Origin: DAOPXV01 sp035352535
GTDB taxonomy: Bacteria > Muiribacteriota > UBA9980
DNA length: 32,187 nt
Reading direction: 5' to 3'
NCBI GenBank assembly: GCA_964545075.1
Contig: CAZJFS010000036.1
Location: 1 to 32,187, forward strand
Of this stretch, positions 14,839-24,563 are shown one piece after another. A program made the position numbers and the translations under genes. Position 1 is the stretch's first letter. Every line of letters begins with the position of its first letter. The notes under the pieces were generated by a model, which was not told where the DNA came from, made no database searches, and saw only the letters and a list, made by a program, of their open reading frames with translations.

Positions 14839-17004
14839 TTATAAAACTATTATTCCGTATATCGTTTCATTGATGGGCTCGTTATTGAAATCGAGGACCG
14901 GCAGATCGCCGATAAACGCGTTGGTGGAAGCGTCGATGAGACGGATGAAAGAGTCCGCTTCATTGCCATTGGGCGCTATGACCAGGCGTTTGTCGCGTGA
15001 AATTCCAAGGCCGGCCGGAACCAGCGGGACGCTTCCGGTTAAGATCGCCGAACCGTTGCCGGAATTAAGATCGTATGAATAGATATTTCCGTCCGGATAA
15101 CGTTCCATGAACACTTTTTCGGTTCCGCCGTAATTGTTATATTTGAGAAACGAATAACTTTCCGCGGACCCCTCGGGGCCGAGAGCTATCTTTTCCGCCG
15201 AATTGTCGCCGGTTTCTATCTTGTAAATAAATTGGCCGCTGCTTTCGCAAGCGATGACGCGGTCTCCGTAGCCGTCCATTTCCAGAGAGTCGGGCCAGCC
15301 TCCGACCGTCGCGGATGTTTTTTCAACGGGCGGGAGCTGGCTGAAATCGAACAGCTTGATCGAGCCTTCGGTCGTGGCGGCTATTTTGTTGTTCTTGTAT
15401 TCTATTATGTCGTTGATGCGGTTGCCGTCGCGCGATCTCGCGATCGAAGATATGAGCCAGGGCTTGTTCATGCGGTGCCACTTATAAACTTCCGTATCGG
15501 AACATAAAAAGACGCTCAGATCGTCGGAGGAGGGGACAAAACTTCTCAGGCGCCCCATTGAAACTATTCCGCCTTCGCCGCTTAATGTATCGCGCGGCAG
15601 CACTATCTCGTCGAGATCGGTCGATAAAATATCCGGCAGGTCCGCGGTTTGAATGTTGGATATCTCATAGAAAGTGTTATAGCGGTCTAATGCGTATAAC
15701 TTGTCTTTGAAAGGGCTGAGCTTTATTTTTTCGATATCGTAGATCGGCGCGTACCATTTCAGGGCCAGCGATTTTTCAATTTTAGTCCCGCCGTCCGAAT
15801 ATGCGAAATCGAAGCATAAAAGAAAATTCGATGAAAATAGAAAAACCAGAGATGATTTAAGCTGCCCTGACGCGACGAATATCTCCGGGCTTTTAATTTC
15901 CGCCGCGCCTGACTTTAGCGTGACTGTGATCTTTCCGGGGGCAGTGGCGGCGATATTTTTAAAAACGGCTATTCCGTGCGATGCGTTGACCGTCGTGACG
16001 CCCGTGAGAGCTCCTTCGGAAGCGGATAACGTTACCGTTTCCGACGTGTCCACGAGCAGGCCGTTCTTATCGAGCAGTTTTACCGTGAACTGCGGCCACG
16101 GTGAATTTACGCTCGACATGGGCGGCGTGTAGTTTACGAACTCGAGCCCCGCCACCACAGGAACCGCGCCTTGCTTCATAAGATAGACGCGTCCGCTGTA
16201 TCCGTAAGCTTTTTGCGCCCTGGCCGTGAATTGTATGCTTTCATATTTGTCGGACGGAAGTTTTAACGAAATATCCGTGAATTGGGCTATGCCGCATGTC
16301 GCGTTGACGGTCGTTTTTCCGGAAAGCGCGTTTTTGACTCCGGACAGCGAAAGCTCAACTGTTCCGTTGAAACCGCTGAAAATATTGCCGTTCTGGTCTA
16401 AAAGATTCACCGGAAAAGGCGGTACCGCCTGATTTGAAACGAGTATCTGAGGCATTTCCCCGGAAAATGAGATCCGGGATATATATAATTTTTCGTCATG
16501 CGAATATTTAAGCGGCATAGTGATCGGCGTTTGCGGTTCGTTTGGAGTGAAAACCTCTTGATTCGAGGTATTTGAGACGAATATATCGGCTTCGGATTCG
16601 TAAACCGTTTCCGTCGTATCGGATGCGCCGTTTTTTATTCTGGCCGTAAGATATACTGAATATGTTTCGCCGGCGAAAACCTCTATGTCGGCTTTTCTTT
16701 GCTGATAATCACAGTCGTATCTGCCGAGAAGCGTTTGGCGCGTTAACGCACCGGATTCGATGCTTTCGGCGGTCGGATTTCGAAATATCCGTATCTCGAC
16801 GCTGCCGGAAGCCGTTGGGGATATGGTTTCGGCGCCGCCCGCCGCGTTCGCGAATGAAAAATTTATGCCGAGCGGAACTTTCCGGCCCGAGCTTCCATCA
16901 AAAACCTTGTCAATGGCCGATCCTCCCGATGAACAGGAAATCGATGACGCCGCGGTCAGCATGATGAAAAATGATAATAAATAATATGTAAACCTATTTT
17001 TCAT
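14839..17004 (-). CDS. Ig-like and propeller-like putative lipoprotein
   Basis: A 721-residue exported protein of unknown function. The signal peptide ends ASSISC (Cys24), close to a lipobox but with Ser at -3. Residues about 40-175 form an uncharacterised beta region. Two related bacterial Ig-like domains follow at about 190-280 and 290-385, sharing the pattern F-V-LLD-NG and 'ALSG/ALTG-TTVNA-GIA-F'. Residues 390-721 have repeated short beta segments and resemble a beta-propeller, without clear PD40 signatures. An ATG at 17004 has AAAAGGG about 11 bases upstream. It diverges from the PD40 lipoprotein with abutting promoters, suggesting joint control. An adhesive or surface scaffold role is inference. 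Confidence 0.85.
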   Translation of the reverse strand: MKNRFTYYLLSFFIMLTAASSISCSSGGSAIDKVFDGSSGRKVPLGINFSFANAAGGAETISPTASGSVEIRIFRNPTAESIESGALTRQTLLGRYDCDYQQRKADIEVFAGETYSVYLTARIKNGASDTTETVYESEADIFVSNTSNQEVFTPNEPQTPITMPLKYSHDEKLYISRISFSGEMPQILVSNQAVPPFPVNLLDQNGNIFSGFNGTVELSLSGVKNALSGKTTVNATCGIAQFTDISLKLPSDKYESIQFTARAQKAYGYSGRVYLMKQGAVPVVAGLEFVNYTPPMSSVNSPWPQFTVKLLDKNGLLVDTSETVTLSASEGALTGVTTVNASHGIAVFKNIAATAPGKITVTLKSGAAEIKSPEIFVASGQLKSSLVFLFSSNFLLCFDFAYSDGGTKIEKSLALKWYAPIYDIEKIKLSPFKDKLYALDRYNTFYEISNIQTADLPDILSTDLDEIVLPRDTLSGEGGIVSMGRLRSFVPSSDDLSVFLCSDTEVYKWHRMNKPWLISSIARSRDGNRINDIIEYKNNKIAATTEGSIKLFDFSQLPPVEKTSATVGGWPDSLEMDGYGDRVIACESSGQFIYKIETGDNSAEKIALGPEGSAESYSFLKYNNYGGTEKVFMERYPDGNIYSYDLNSGNGSAILTGSVPLVPAGLGISRDKRLVIAPNGNEADSFIRLIDASTNAFIGDLPVLDFNNEPINETIYGIIVL

Positions 17005-17046
17005 TTTAAGTCAAACCCTTTTCAATAATTAATTATGATGAAAATA

Positions 17047-17075
17047 ATCTTACATTACAAAAAGGAAAAATTCAA
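17047..17075 (-). promoter_or_regulatory. Possible promoter of the Ig-like lipoprotein gene
   Basis: On the minus strand TTGAAT (17070-17075), 17 bases, TAAGAT (17047-17052). Its -35 box directly abuts the -35 box of the plus-strand promoter. Confidence 0.4.
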
Positions 17076-17104
17076 GTGAAAAAAAATTTTGTTTATGTTA
17101 AAAT
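17076..17104 (+). promoter_or_regulatory. Possible promoter of the PD40 lipoprotein-kinase unit
   Basis: GTGAAA (17076-17081), 17 bases, TAAAAT (17099-17104). The centre shared with the opposite promoter reads TTCAAGTGAA, a small inverted repeat. Confidence 0.45.
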
Positions 17105-17152
17105 ATGGTTTTAATATTATTAATGATTTATGATTTGAAAGGAAAATAAAGT

Positions 17153-20100
17153 TTGATAAAAAAAATCTGCTTTTTCTTGTCGCTATTTATTATATTTTCG
17201 AGCGGATGTTCCGGCTCCGGCGGCGGAAGCGACACTTCGCCATTGAAATCGCCGAACGGTCCGGCAAAAGTGACTAATGTTCGCGTAGTCGGAAGTTCCG
17301 AGGATATTACGGTCACTTTTGATCTTATCGACGCCGAAAACGATACTTCGGCGGTCAAAATTTTATATTCGCTCGATTCCGGGAAAACCTTTCTTCCCGT
17401 TTCAAGCATAGACGGCTCCACTTCGGAGGTCGCCGCCGGCCTTAACAGAACGATTAAATGGAAGATATCGTCGGATATATCCGGAAACCGCGGCGGCATA
17501 ACCGTCCGCGTTATCGCGATAAACCGCGGCGTTGAATCTGAGCCGGCGGATTGCCAGCCTTTTTCAACTAATATCCCGGCCGGCGGTGCCGGCGCGCCAG
17601 GCCAATTCAAAATAGTTTTCATATCGGACCGGGATATCTGGAAAAAGGCTTATGCCATGAATTCAGATGGCGCCAATCAGCAGAAGCTTTTCGCCGATAA
17701 TTTCAATGAATTTTACGCCTCGATCTCATCCGACGGCCAAAAGGTAGTGTTTACGTCCGACCGTTCGGCGAGTTCGGAAATATATATTTCCGATTCGGGC
17801 GGCGCCTTCATGAAGCGCCTTACTTACACGCGCGACATACCATTGCCTTCCGGCGGATATTTATATCCGGTTTTTTCGCGCGACGCGACGAAGATAGCCT
17901 TCATCAAATCATACGGCAACTTGCGTTGCGACGTCTGTTCGATGAATTCCGACGGATCAGGCCTTCAAAAAATATATTCGGGATATGTGGCCGAAGCGCC
18001 GGTGTCCTTTACTTCCGACGGGTCCCGGATAGCTTTCTCGGTTATAGACGACGACGGCACGGTAGATATTTTCACGGCGCCCGCAAACGGCGGAGCTCCT
18101 CTGAAAATTACCGCAGGGACTATAGGCCAAATGAACTATTCGCCGTGTTTTTCGCCCGACGGAACGAAAATGGTATTCGTGTCGGACCGCGATGGAAACC
18201 ATGACATATATATCGCCGATTCAGCCGGAAATGGAGCCGTCCGACTTACCAACAACGCTTTCGAGGACCATTCGCCGTGCTTCTCGCCCGACGGTTCGCT
18301 TGTCATATACTCATGCAATAACGGCGCCTATAATAATTTGTATTATGTGCCTTCAGCCGGCGGCGTTTCGAAAGCGTTCACGGTGAATTCTTACAACGAC
18401 GCCTGCCCGTCGACGGGGCCGGGCTTCGTCATAATGTCGTCTTCCGCCCGCTCGCTCAAGGAAATAAGCCTTTCCGGGGTGATTATGAAGGGCCTTGCGG
18501 TGGATTTGAACGCGGCGAAATGCGTGGCGTATTATACGGATAATTCGTCGGCCGTCGTGAAACCTTCCTGGACGATCGTTTCCGGCGGCGGGTCGATAGC
18601 GAATAACGTTTTTCTGGCGACCCTTTCATCCGGCGCGTACATTTTGCGCGCGAGCTATACCGATAACGGTGTGACGCGCACCAGCGATATCGCGGTGAAC
18701 ATAAATAACGAAAGCAGAATATACTATTCGTCGGGCGGAAATATTTATTCCATGAAAACGGACGGAACTGGCGTGAGGCAACTGACTTATACCGAAAACA
18801 TAGGCGTAAAGGAGGTCGTCTTTTCGCCCGACGGCAGGCATATCGCGTTCACCGGAAACGACGGCGCAACCGATGACATTTATTATATGGACGCCAGGAC
18901 CTTCAAGCGCGCGAGGCTTACCAGAAATTCCGGTAATAATTATAACCCTGCGTTTTCGCCTGACGGCTCCCGCATTATTTACACGTCGGACCGCGACGAT
19001 CTCAATCGCGAGATATACTGCAACGAAGTTAATTCCACGAGCGCTAAGCGTCTTACAAACAATCCCGGATTCGATGGCAACGCTTCTTATTCGCCTGACG
19101 GCCGGCACATCGTTTTCGAGTCGCAGCGCTCGGGAAAGAGTTATTTAAGCGTGTGCGCCATGGACGCCGACGGCGGGAACATTACCAATCTGACCGCCGG
19201 CGAAGCGCACTATAACGGCCGGCCCAGATATCTCAAAGACGGCCGGATCGCTTTTCAGTCGGACCGCGACGGGAGCTATCAGATATATCTAATGAACGGC
19301 GCGGGAAGCGATGTCTCGAAACTGACGAATGAGAAGGACGGCGCCACGGATCTGGCCGTGTCAGCCGATTCAGGAAAAATTCTTTTTATTGCAAACAATT
19401 CGGTATATTTCATGGATGTAACCGGAGGCGCCTCCACGTTTGTAAAAGAATCCGACGCCGGAAAATTTCCCGCATGGGATTTCGAAGGAAAAAATATCGT
19501 GTTTTCATATGGCGGTAAAATATATGCTTCAGCCATAGACGGTTCGAAGGTTATAAAATATATCGATCTTCTTTCGTCAAATGATACATGGCCGTCCGTA
19601 TCATACGGCGGAGACAGTATCATATTCGATTCGACTCGCGGCGGCGTTATCGAATATTTTGATTCGTCCGACGCGAACGCGGTATTGCCCAATGATATTT
19701 ATTCAATGGACCCAAATGGCAATAACGTTGAAAAAATCATGGGGCCTTCGCTTTCTGATAGCTGCTTTACCGTGACGTCCGGAAATCTTTTGCCTTCGTT
19801 TTCGCCGGACGCCTCGAAAATAACTTTTACCTCCAAGCGCGACGGCAATTATGAGATTTATACATGCGACAGAAACGGCGGTAACGCGCGGCGGCTGACA
19901 TCTGATGATCACGAGGATTCGGAATCGAGTTTTTCACCGGATGGTTCCAGGATAGTTTTCACATCGGATCGCGGCGGCAATTTTGACATATACACTATGA
20001 ATTCCGACGGTAGCGAACAAAAGCGGCTTACCAATGATTCCGCCAGTGACTATGATCCGCGGTTTTCGCCTGACGGCGCAAAGATAGTCTTTGTTTCAGA

Positions 20101-20335
20101 ACGTTTTTCTGAAAGGCCGGAAATATGCCTCATCAATTCTGATGGAAGCGGTTTCACCCGCCTGACAAATAACAGCTGTTGGGATCTCGCGCCGTCTTTT
20201 TCACCCGACGGTACGAAGATCGTGTTCTATTCCGAGGAAAACGGCTATGGAATATATACTATGAACGTTGACGGCATGCAAGTGACGCAGCTGACCCGCG
20301 GCGAACATTACGAACCGTTCTGGTGGGGTCGCTAA
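17153..20335 (+). CDS. PD40 (TolB-like) beta-propeller lipoprotein
   Basis: A 1060-residue exported protein. The signal peptide ends FSSGC (Cys19), followed by a Gly/Ser-rich linker typical of lipoproteins. An FN3/Ig-like domain (about 38-145) precedes a first propeller (about 150-430), an Ig-like spacer (about 450-550) and a second, longer propeller region (555-1060). About fourteen PD40-like repeats are visible, most reading 'FSPDG-xIxFxSDRDGNxDIYxMNxDG...RLT'. Such repeats occur in TolB and in many envelope proteins and usually bind proteins or peptides; no catalytic motif is seen. The start is TTG at 17153 with AAGGA 9 bases upstream. A histidine kinase begins 24 bases after its stop, so the two are probably co-transcribed. 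Long antisense frames within it are shadows. Confidence 0.9.
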   Translation: MIKKICFFLSLFIIFSSGCSGSGGGSDTSPLKSPNGPAKVTNVRVVGSSEDITVTFDLIDAENDTSAVKILYSLDSGKTFLPVSSIDGSTSEVAAGLNRTIKWKISSDISGNRGGITVRVIAINRGVESEPADCQPFSTNIPAGGAGAPGQFKIVFISDRDIWKKAYAMNSDGANQQKLFADNFNEFYASISSDGQKVVFTSDRSASSEIYISDSGGAFMKRLTYTRDIPLPSGGYLYPVFSRDATKIAFIKSYGNLRCDVCSMNSDGSGLQKIYSGYVAEAPVSFTSDGSRIAFSVIDDDGTVDIFTAPANGGAPLKITAGTIGQMNYSPCFSPDGTKMVFVSDRDGNHDIYIADSAGNGAVRLTNNAFEDHSPCFSPDGSLVIYSCNNGAYNNLYYVPSAGGVSKAFTVNSYNDACPSTGPGFVIMSSSARSLKEISLSGVIMKGLAVDLNAAKCVAYYTDNSSAVVKPSWTIVSGGGSIANNVFLATLSSGAYILRASYTDNGVTRTSDIAVNINNESRIYYSSGGNIYSMKTDGTGVRQLTYTENIGVKEVVFSPDGRHIAFTGNDGATDDIYYMDARTFKRARLTRNSGNNYNPAFSPDGSRIIYTSDRDDLNREIYCNEVNSTSAKRLTNNPGFDGNASYSPDGRHIVFESQRSGKSYLSVCAMDADGGNITNLTAGEAHYNGRPRYLKDGRIAFQSDRDGSYQIYLMNGAGSDVSKLTNEKDGATDLAVSADSGKILFIANNSVYFMDVTGGASTFVKESDAGKFPAWDFEGKNIVFSYGGKIYASAIDGSKVIKYIDLLSSNDTWPSVSYGGDSIIFDSTRGGVIEYFDSSDANAVLPNDIYSMDPNGNNVEKIMGPSLSDSCFTVTSGNLLPSFSPDASKITFTSKRDGNYEIYTCDRNGGNARRLTSDDHEDSESSFSPDGSRIVFTSDRGGNFDIYTMNSDGSEQKRLTNDSASDYDPRFSPDGAKIVFVSERFSERPEICLINSDGSGFTRLTNNSCWDLAPSFSPDGTKIVFYSEENGYGIYTMNVDGMQVTQLTRGEHYEPFWWGR

Positions 20336-20359
20336 TAAAATAACATCAAGGAGTAAAAA

Positions 20360-21538
20360 TTGAGCATAAATTTAACTGATCTGAAAGAATCGAACGGCTT
20401 TTTGAACGTGCTTTTCAATAATATCACATCCGCTATATTCATCGTGGATGGCGAGGCGCGCATTCAGAATTTTAACGACTCGTTCGGCATGCTTTTTCAA
20501 GGGGAAGATTTTATTGGAAAGCTTTGCGGCGATGGCATCGGCTGCGCTTTTTCGGTTGAAGAGAACAAGGAATGCGGCAAGACGTCTTATTGCGGGAATT
20601 GCATTCTTCGCAAGGCTTTCATGAAGAGTTTTACAGAAAAAGTCCCTACTTTTCACGAAAGGCTCGAACGCGATTTTTATATTTCCGGGAAAAAAATAAA
20701 AAAATATTTCCAGTACACCACCAAATATATAAATTACAATAATCAGGAGATGGTGGTCATAATCGTCGATGATATATCGCAACTGGAAGAACAGAAAAAA
20801 GAGCTGAAAATACAAAACGGCGAACTCATCAAACTCAACGATCAGAAAAACGAGCTTCTCGGAGTAGCCGCGCACGATCTTCGAAATCCCATAGCCGTGA
20901 TGCAGATGTGTTCGGAGACCATAATGTTGGATAACGCTAATTTGAACGAAGATCAGAAGTACTTCATAGATATTATTTATGATTCAAGCCACTTCATGCT
21001 CAATCTGCTCAGCGATATTCTCGATATATCGAAGATAGAATCCGGTCGGCTTGACCTGGAGAAGAAGCTTTATGATTATTTCGACGTGGTGAAGCATAAC
21101 TATGAATTGAATAAAAAACTCGCCGCGAAGAAAAACATAGATATTGAACTGAAACTCGTCAATGACGCCGGAAGTTTCATGTTCGATAAAAATAAGATAG
21201 AGCAGGTTTTAAACAACCTTATCGGCAATGCCGTCAAGTATTCTCATCCGGGCACGCGCGTAACCGTTTCCGTCAGCCGTGAAAAAAATTTTGTTGTGAC
21301 CAGGATATCGGATGAGGGGCAGGGGATCAAAGATGATGAAATATCGAATATTTTCAAGCCTTTTCATATAGGGAGCACCCGTTCGACCGCCGGCGAAAAA
21401 AGTACCGGCTTAGGCCTTGCGATCGTCAAAAAGATCGTCGAACGCCATGGCGGCGTGATCGGCGTCGAAAGCGTTTACGGGAAAGGGTCCACGTTTTTTT
21501 TCAGACTTCCCGTAAATCAGAAAAACGCGGCGGTTTAA
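20360..21538 (+). CDS. Soluble PAS sensor histidine kinase with Cys-rich PAS
   Basis: A 392-residue cytoplasmic kinase with no membrane segment or receiver domain. The PAS domain (about 12-142) contains five cysteines, C56, C62, C72, C78 and C81 (C-x5-C-x9-C-x5-C-x2-C); similar Cys patterns occur in some PAS sensors and suggest metal or redox sensing. A short coiled coil (about 142-165) leads to HisKA with the phospho-acceptor H172 (AAHDLRNP). The ATPase domain has an N box (NNLIGNAVKYS), G1 (DEGQGIKDD), an F box (IFKPF) and G2 (STGLGLAIV). The start is TTG at 20360 with AAGGAG 6 bases upstream. It follows the PD40 gene closely. No response regulator is in the window, so it is an orphan here. 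Its stop lies 2 bases from that of the opposing gene. Confidence 0.93.
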   Translation: MSINLTDLKESNGFLNVLFNNITSAIFIVDGEARIQNFNDSFGMLFQGEDFIGKLCGDGIGCAFSVEENKECGKTSYCGNCILRKAFMKSFTEKVPTFHERLERDFYISGKKIKKYFQYTTKYINYNNQEMVVIIVDDISQLEEQKKELKIQNGELIKLNDQKNELLGVAAHDLRNPIAVMQMCSETIMLDNANLNEDQKYFIDIIYDSSHFMLNLLSDILDISKIESGRLDLEKKLYDYFDVVKHNYELNKKLAAKKNIDIELKLVNDAGSFMFDKNKIEQVLNNLIGNAVKYSHPGTRVTVSVSREKNFVVTRISDEGQGIKDDEISNIFKPFHIGSTRSTAGEKSTGLGLAIVKKIVERHGGVIGVESVYGKGSTFFFRLPVNQKNAAV

Positions 21539-21540
21539 AA

Positions 21541-24480
21541 TCAGAATTTCAGCTCGAACGCGCTGTAGATTTCTTTGGCCTTATCGTAATCAAGCCTTTT
21601 AGCTACGCCGATCTTGCCTAATATAGGGGTCTTTTTGAAGAAAAGCAGCCTCGCCCTGAGTTCGAGCCCGCCGGATCTGAACCAGCGCTTATTGGCGCCA
21701 TCGTTATACGCGGTAGCCGCGTCATAGAAAACAGCCGGGTATAATCTGTTTATAGATAAGATCCTCAATTTCAGCGGCTCGGATATTCCCATATGTGAAT
21801 ATTCCAGCGAATATCCAAGCATCTTTTTTCCGATAAGCGTCGCGGACGAATAACCGCGCAGGTCGTTGTAGCCGCCTATCTGAAAGTCGTAATCGCCGAA
21901 AGCTTCTCCGCCGTACGCGCGTAGTTTTACCGTGTTTTTCCTGCGCGCGCTTAAAAGCATCCATTTCGAAACGTCTATGCGGTTTATGCGGTACTGGTAG
22001 AAGGAATTGAAACGCGCGCTGCTGTTCTGGTGGAACGCCATGAAATAGTGGGCGTTGATCGGATGTATATCGGCGTCGGCGGTGTTTTCGGTCCGAAACT
22101 GGATGAATTTCAGCGAATAACCGCGGTCCTTGCGGGAAGCGTTCATGAGTTCGGGCGTTCTTAATTCAAGCAGAGGGGATATCGAATTCGCGGATATCTC
22201 GCGGTCGAATACCGTCGCGGCCAGGTTGGAATCGAAGATCTTGAAGTTGGCGAAAATATCGGTGCCTTTAAGATTTTCACGAACGCCCTCGCGCAGGTCG
22301 CGCACTATATCGTAAGTTAAGATGCCGAGGGTCGGAGCGTATCCTTTGTACACATAAGAAGCGTTGAGGTTTCTGTATTTTCCTCCGGTGAGGGCCTGGA
22401 AATCAAAGATATGACGGTTGATGGGGTCGGCCATTCTGCCCTGGACGCCGTATAAAGTTCTGGAGCTTTGCGAGCCTATCATGGGAATGGCGTATTCAAG
22501 CTTCATATTGTTTTTATAGCCGTGAATTTCGCACTCTTCGGTACCGCTCCGTCCGGCCGGGCTTAAATTTCTGATCTTCAACCGTTCGACCAGCGCGTTA
22601 TTTTTCGCGACTGCCTTACCTTCGCCCGAGAATATGACTTCTAAGGTTTCTTCTTTTACGCTTGGCGTAAATTCTCGCGAGCAGGCTCCGCCGCCCGATT
22701 CGAGGCAATATGTTTTATCAGGGTCGAGAATGGTTATTTTGGAGCCGCCCGCGGTTTGAGTGACCACCGCGAGCTTTTTATATTTGGGGCAATAGTCGAA
22801 ATTCATTACCGATTCGCGCATGTCGGTGATCTTGACGTATTCGGAGACCTCGAAATCGCCGTTTTTAATTTTAAGCTTCAGCGAATAGACGTTAAATATG
22901 CCGTTTTCGTCCTTTATGAAAAACACGCGGTACGATCCGTCGGATTCGACGTAAGCGGAGGGTTTTAATATCATTTCATCAAAAAATGTCAATGGAATTA
23001 TCTTTCCGTAGGTTTTTGCTTTTTTATCGCAGTTCAAGTAGGCGATCGAGAATTTACCGTTTTTGAAGAAATTCAGGAAAAGGAGCGCCGGGTTAGCGTT
23101 GGCTGCGCCATACCTATCGCCGACTATCGGCATGTGAAGTTCGTAAATGGCTGAATCGTATTTTATATCGGTCACGCGCTCGATAATCTTTCCCGTCGGA
23201 TCTATCTTACAGACGTTAGTTGTGCCTGAACCGTGTATTATGCCGAAAATATTTCCGTCGCGGCGGTCGTAAACCGGGTTTTGCATCTTGAGCCATTTTG
23301 TTATGCGTTTAACTTCGCGGGTTTTGATGTCATATTTGAATATGTCGGATTTGAGATTGTCGTATCTGTCGAAGATCTTGCGTGAAAAATATATCGCCTG
23401 GTTTATTTCATCGAGAAAGTAATTTTCTTCGATATTTTCGATAAGCTGCTCTATGTGGCCGGTTTTCAGATCTTCGCGGAAGAGCGCGAGCCTTCTGGCG
23501 TCACGGCCCCGGTTGGAGAGAAAGTATATTCCCGTGCCCGAGCAGTCGAACTGCGGTGAAACGTTGAGGCCCGGAAAGGAAGTCAGCGGTTTTTGAAGTT
23601 CGTCTATGGATTTCTTGCCTTCGACCTGTTTCAGATATTTTTTGCCGTTTTCGTTCTGCCACATCGTAAATATTTCATTCATGCTCTTTCCGGTCACTTT
23701 TTTAACCGAGAGATTGAAGCCGTTTATGCGGTATTGGGTGTTTTCGATTATTTTAGGGATCGAATCGCTTCCGAATTTTTCCGCTATGAAGTTGACGATG
23801 GAATTTCCTATGTGGTATCCGAGGCGCCTGCCGTGGTAGTTGAAAAAGTAAAAGACTTGCAGTTCTTGAAGATTCAAAAATGTTTTCGAAAGAAGCGCCG
23901 TTCTGATGGCCGAATCCTTGATCGCGTTCCATGATGATTCTTCGCGCTGCGCAACGCCTTCGATAAACCACATGGGCATAAGGCCCCATCCGAGTATTCT
24001 TCCGGTGCCGAATTTGATTTTGTTGTCGAATTTCATGCCCATTACGTAGTGGGTAAGTTCGTGGCGTATTATCGATTCGATCCATGTTTTATTCGATAAT
24101 TCAGCGGCTTCGGGCTGCGCTATGCTTACGAACATTTTATTTTGAAGGATGTTGGTGAATCCGTACGGGGCGTCGCTGAAATCATACAATACCACGGGTA
24201 TCCTGCCGGGTACTTTTTTCACGTTCAATCCGGCTGAAATTTCAACCAGCGAAGATTCGGCGATCCTTCCAGCTTCGCGGGCGAAATCGTTGTTGCCGTT
24301 GTGGAAGTATATCTCGAAATTTTTAGTCGTGAGTATGCGCCATGACGCGGAGCTTTCATTAAGCGCCGACGCGGGCGTCACTAGCGCCGGAGAAAATATT
24401 AAAATGATCGTGAGAAGAAGGGCATTAATTATTTTATATATGTAACTAACATTCAATAAGCGCGCCATGTCTTTATTCAT
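21541..24480 (-). CDS. Gluzincin metallopeptidase-propeller-outer membrane barrel fusion
   Basis: A 979-residue exported protein with three parts. After a signal peptide (hydrophobic about 16-36, ending ASA), residues 45-300 resemble the peptidase MA-like gluzincin family: HELTH at 140-144 gives two zinc ligands and catalytic Glu141, and E174 in WFIEGVAQ is the probable third ligand. Residues about 320-640 form a propeller-like region with weak PD40 features. Residues about 680-979 look like an Omp85/surface-antigen barrel: GGYNDLRGY (LRGY at 874-877), FYDAATAY, and a terminal Phe (AFELKF). A longer frame begins with TTG at 24537, but that codon lies in a probable -35 box; ATG at 24480 follows AAGGAA directly, and ATG 24468 is an alternative. 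A surface-displayed peptidase is inferred. Confidence 0.87.
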   Translation of the reverse strand: MNKDMARLLNVSYIYKIINALLLTIILIFSPALVTPASALNESSASWRILTTKNFEIYFHNGNNDFAREAGRIAESSLVEISAGLNVKKVPGRIPVVLYDFSDAPYGFTNILQNKMFVSIAQPEAAELSNKTWIESIIRHELTHYVMGMKFDNKIKFGTGRILGWGLMPMWFIEGVAQREESSWNAIKDSAIRTALLSKTFLNLQELQVFYFFNYHGRRLGYHIGNSIVNFIAEKFGSDSIPKIIENTQYRINGFNLSVKKVTGKSMNEIFTMWQNENGKKYLKQVEGKKSIDELQKPLTSFPGLNVSPQFDCSGTGIYFLSNRGRDARRLALFREDLKTGHIEQLIENIEENYFLDEINQAIYFSRKIFDRYDNLKSDIFKYDIKTREVKRITKWLKMQNPVYDRRDGNIFGIIHGSGTTNVCKIDPTGKIIERVTDIKYDSAIYELHMPIVGDRYGAANANPALLFLNFFKNGKFSIAYLNCDKKAKTYGKIIPLTFFDEMILKPSAYVESDGSYRVFFIKDENGIFNVYSLKLKIKNGDFEVSEYVKITDMRESVMNFDYCPKYKKLAVVTQTAGGSKITILDPDKTYCLESGGGACSREFTPSVKEETLEVIFSGEGKAVAKNNALVERLKIRNLSPAGRSGTEECEIHGYKNNMKLEYAIPMIGSQSSRTLYGVQGRMADPINRHIFDFQALTGGKYRNLNASYVYKGYAPTLGILTYDIVRDLREGVRENLKGTDIFANFKIFDSNLAATVFDREISANSISPLLELRTPELMNASRKDRGYSLKFIQFRTENTADADIHPINAHYFMAFHQNSSARFNSFYQYRINRIDVSKWMLLSARRKNTVKLRAYGGEAFGDYDFQIGGYNDLRGYSSATLIGKKMLGYSLEYSHMGISEPLKLRILSINRLYPAVFYDAATAYNDGANKRWFRSGGLELRARLLFFKKTPILGKIGVAKRLDYDKAKEIYSAFELKF

Positions 24481-24508
24481 TTCCTTTTTATTAAAAATAT
24501 AGTGCCTA

Positions 24509-24537
24509 ATATTATCAAATGCAATCTTATAAGTCAA
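24509..24537 (-). promoter_or_regulatory. Promoter of the peptidase-barrel gene
   Basis: On the minus strand TTGACT (24532-24537), 17 bases, TAATAT (24509-24514). The start would fall near 24502, about 20 bases before ATG 24480. Confidence 0.5.
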
Positions 24538-24563
24538 TGATTTTATTTATAATTCTTGTCCCG

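Noticed and set aside
19279..19692. 137-codon antisense frame in the PD40 gene
   Set aside because: Repeat-derived shadow of the propeller coding sequence.
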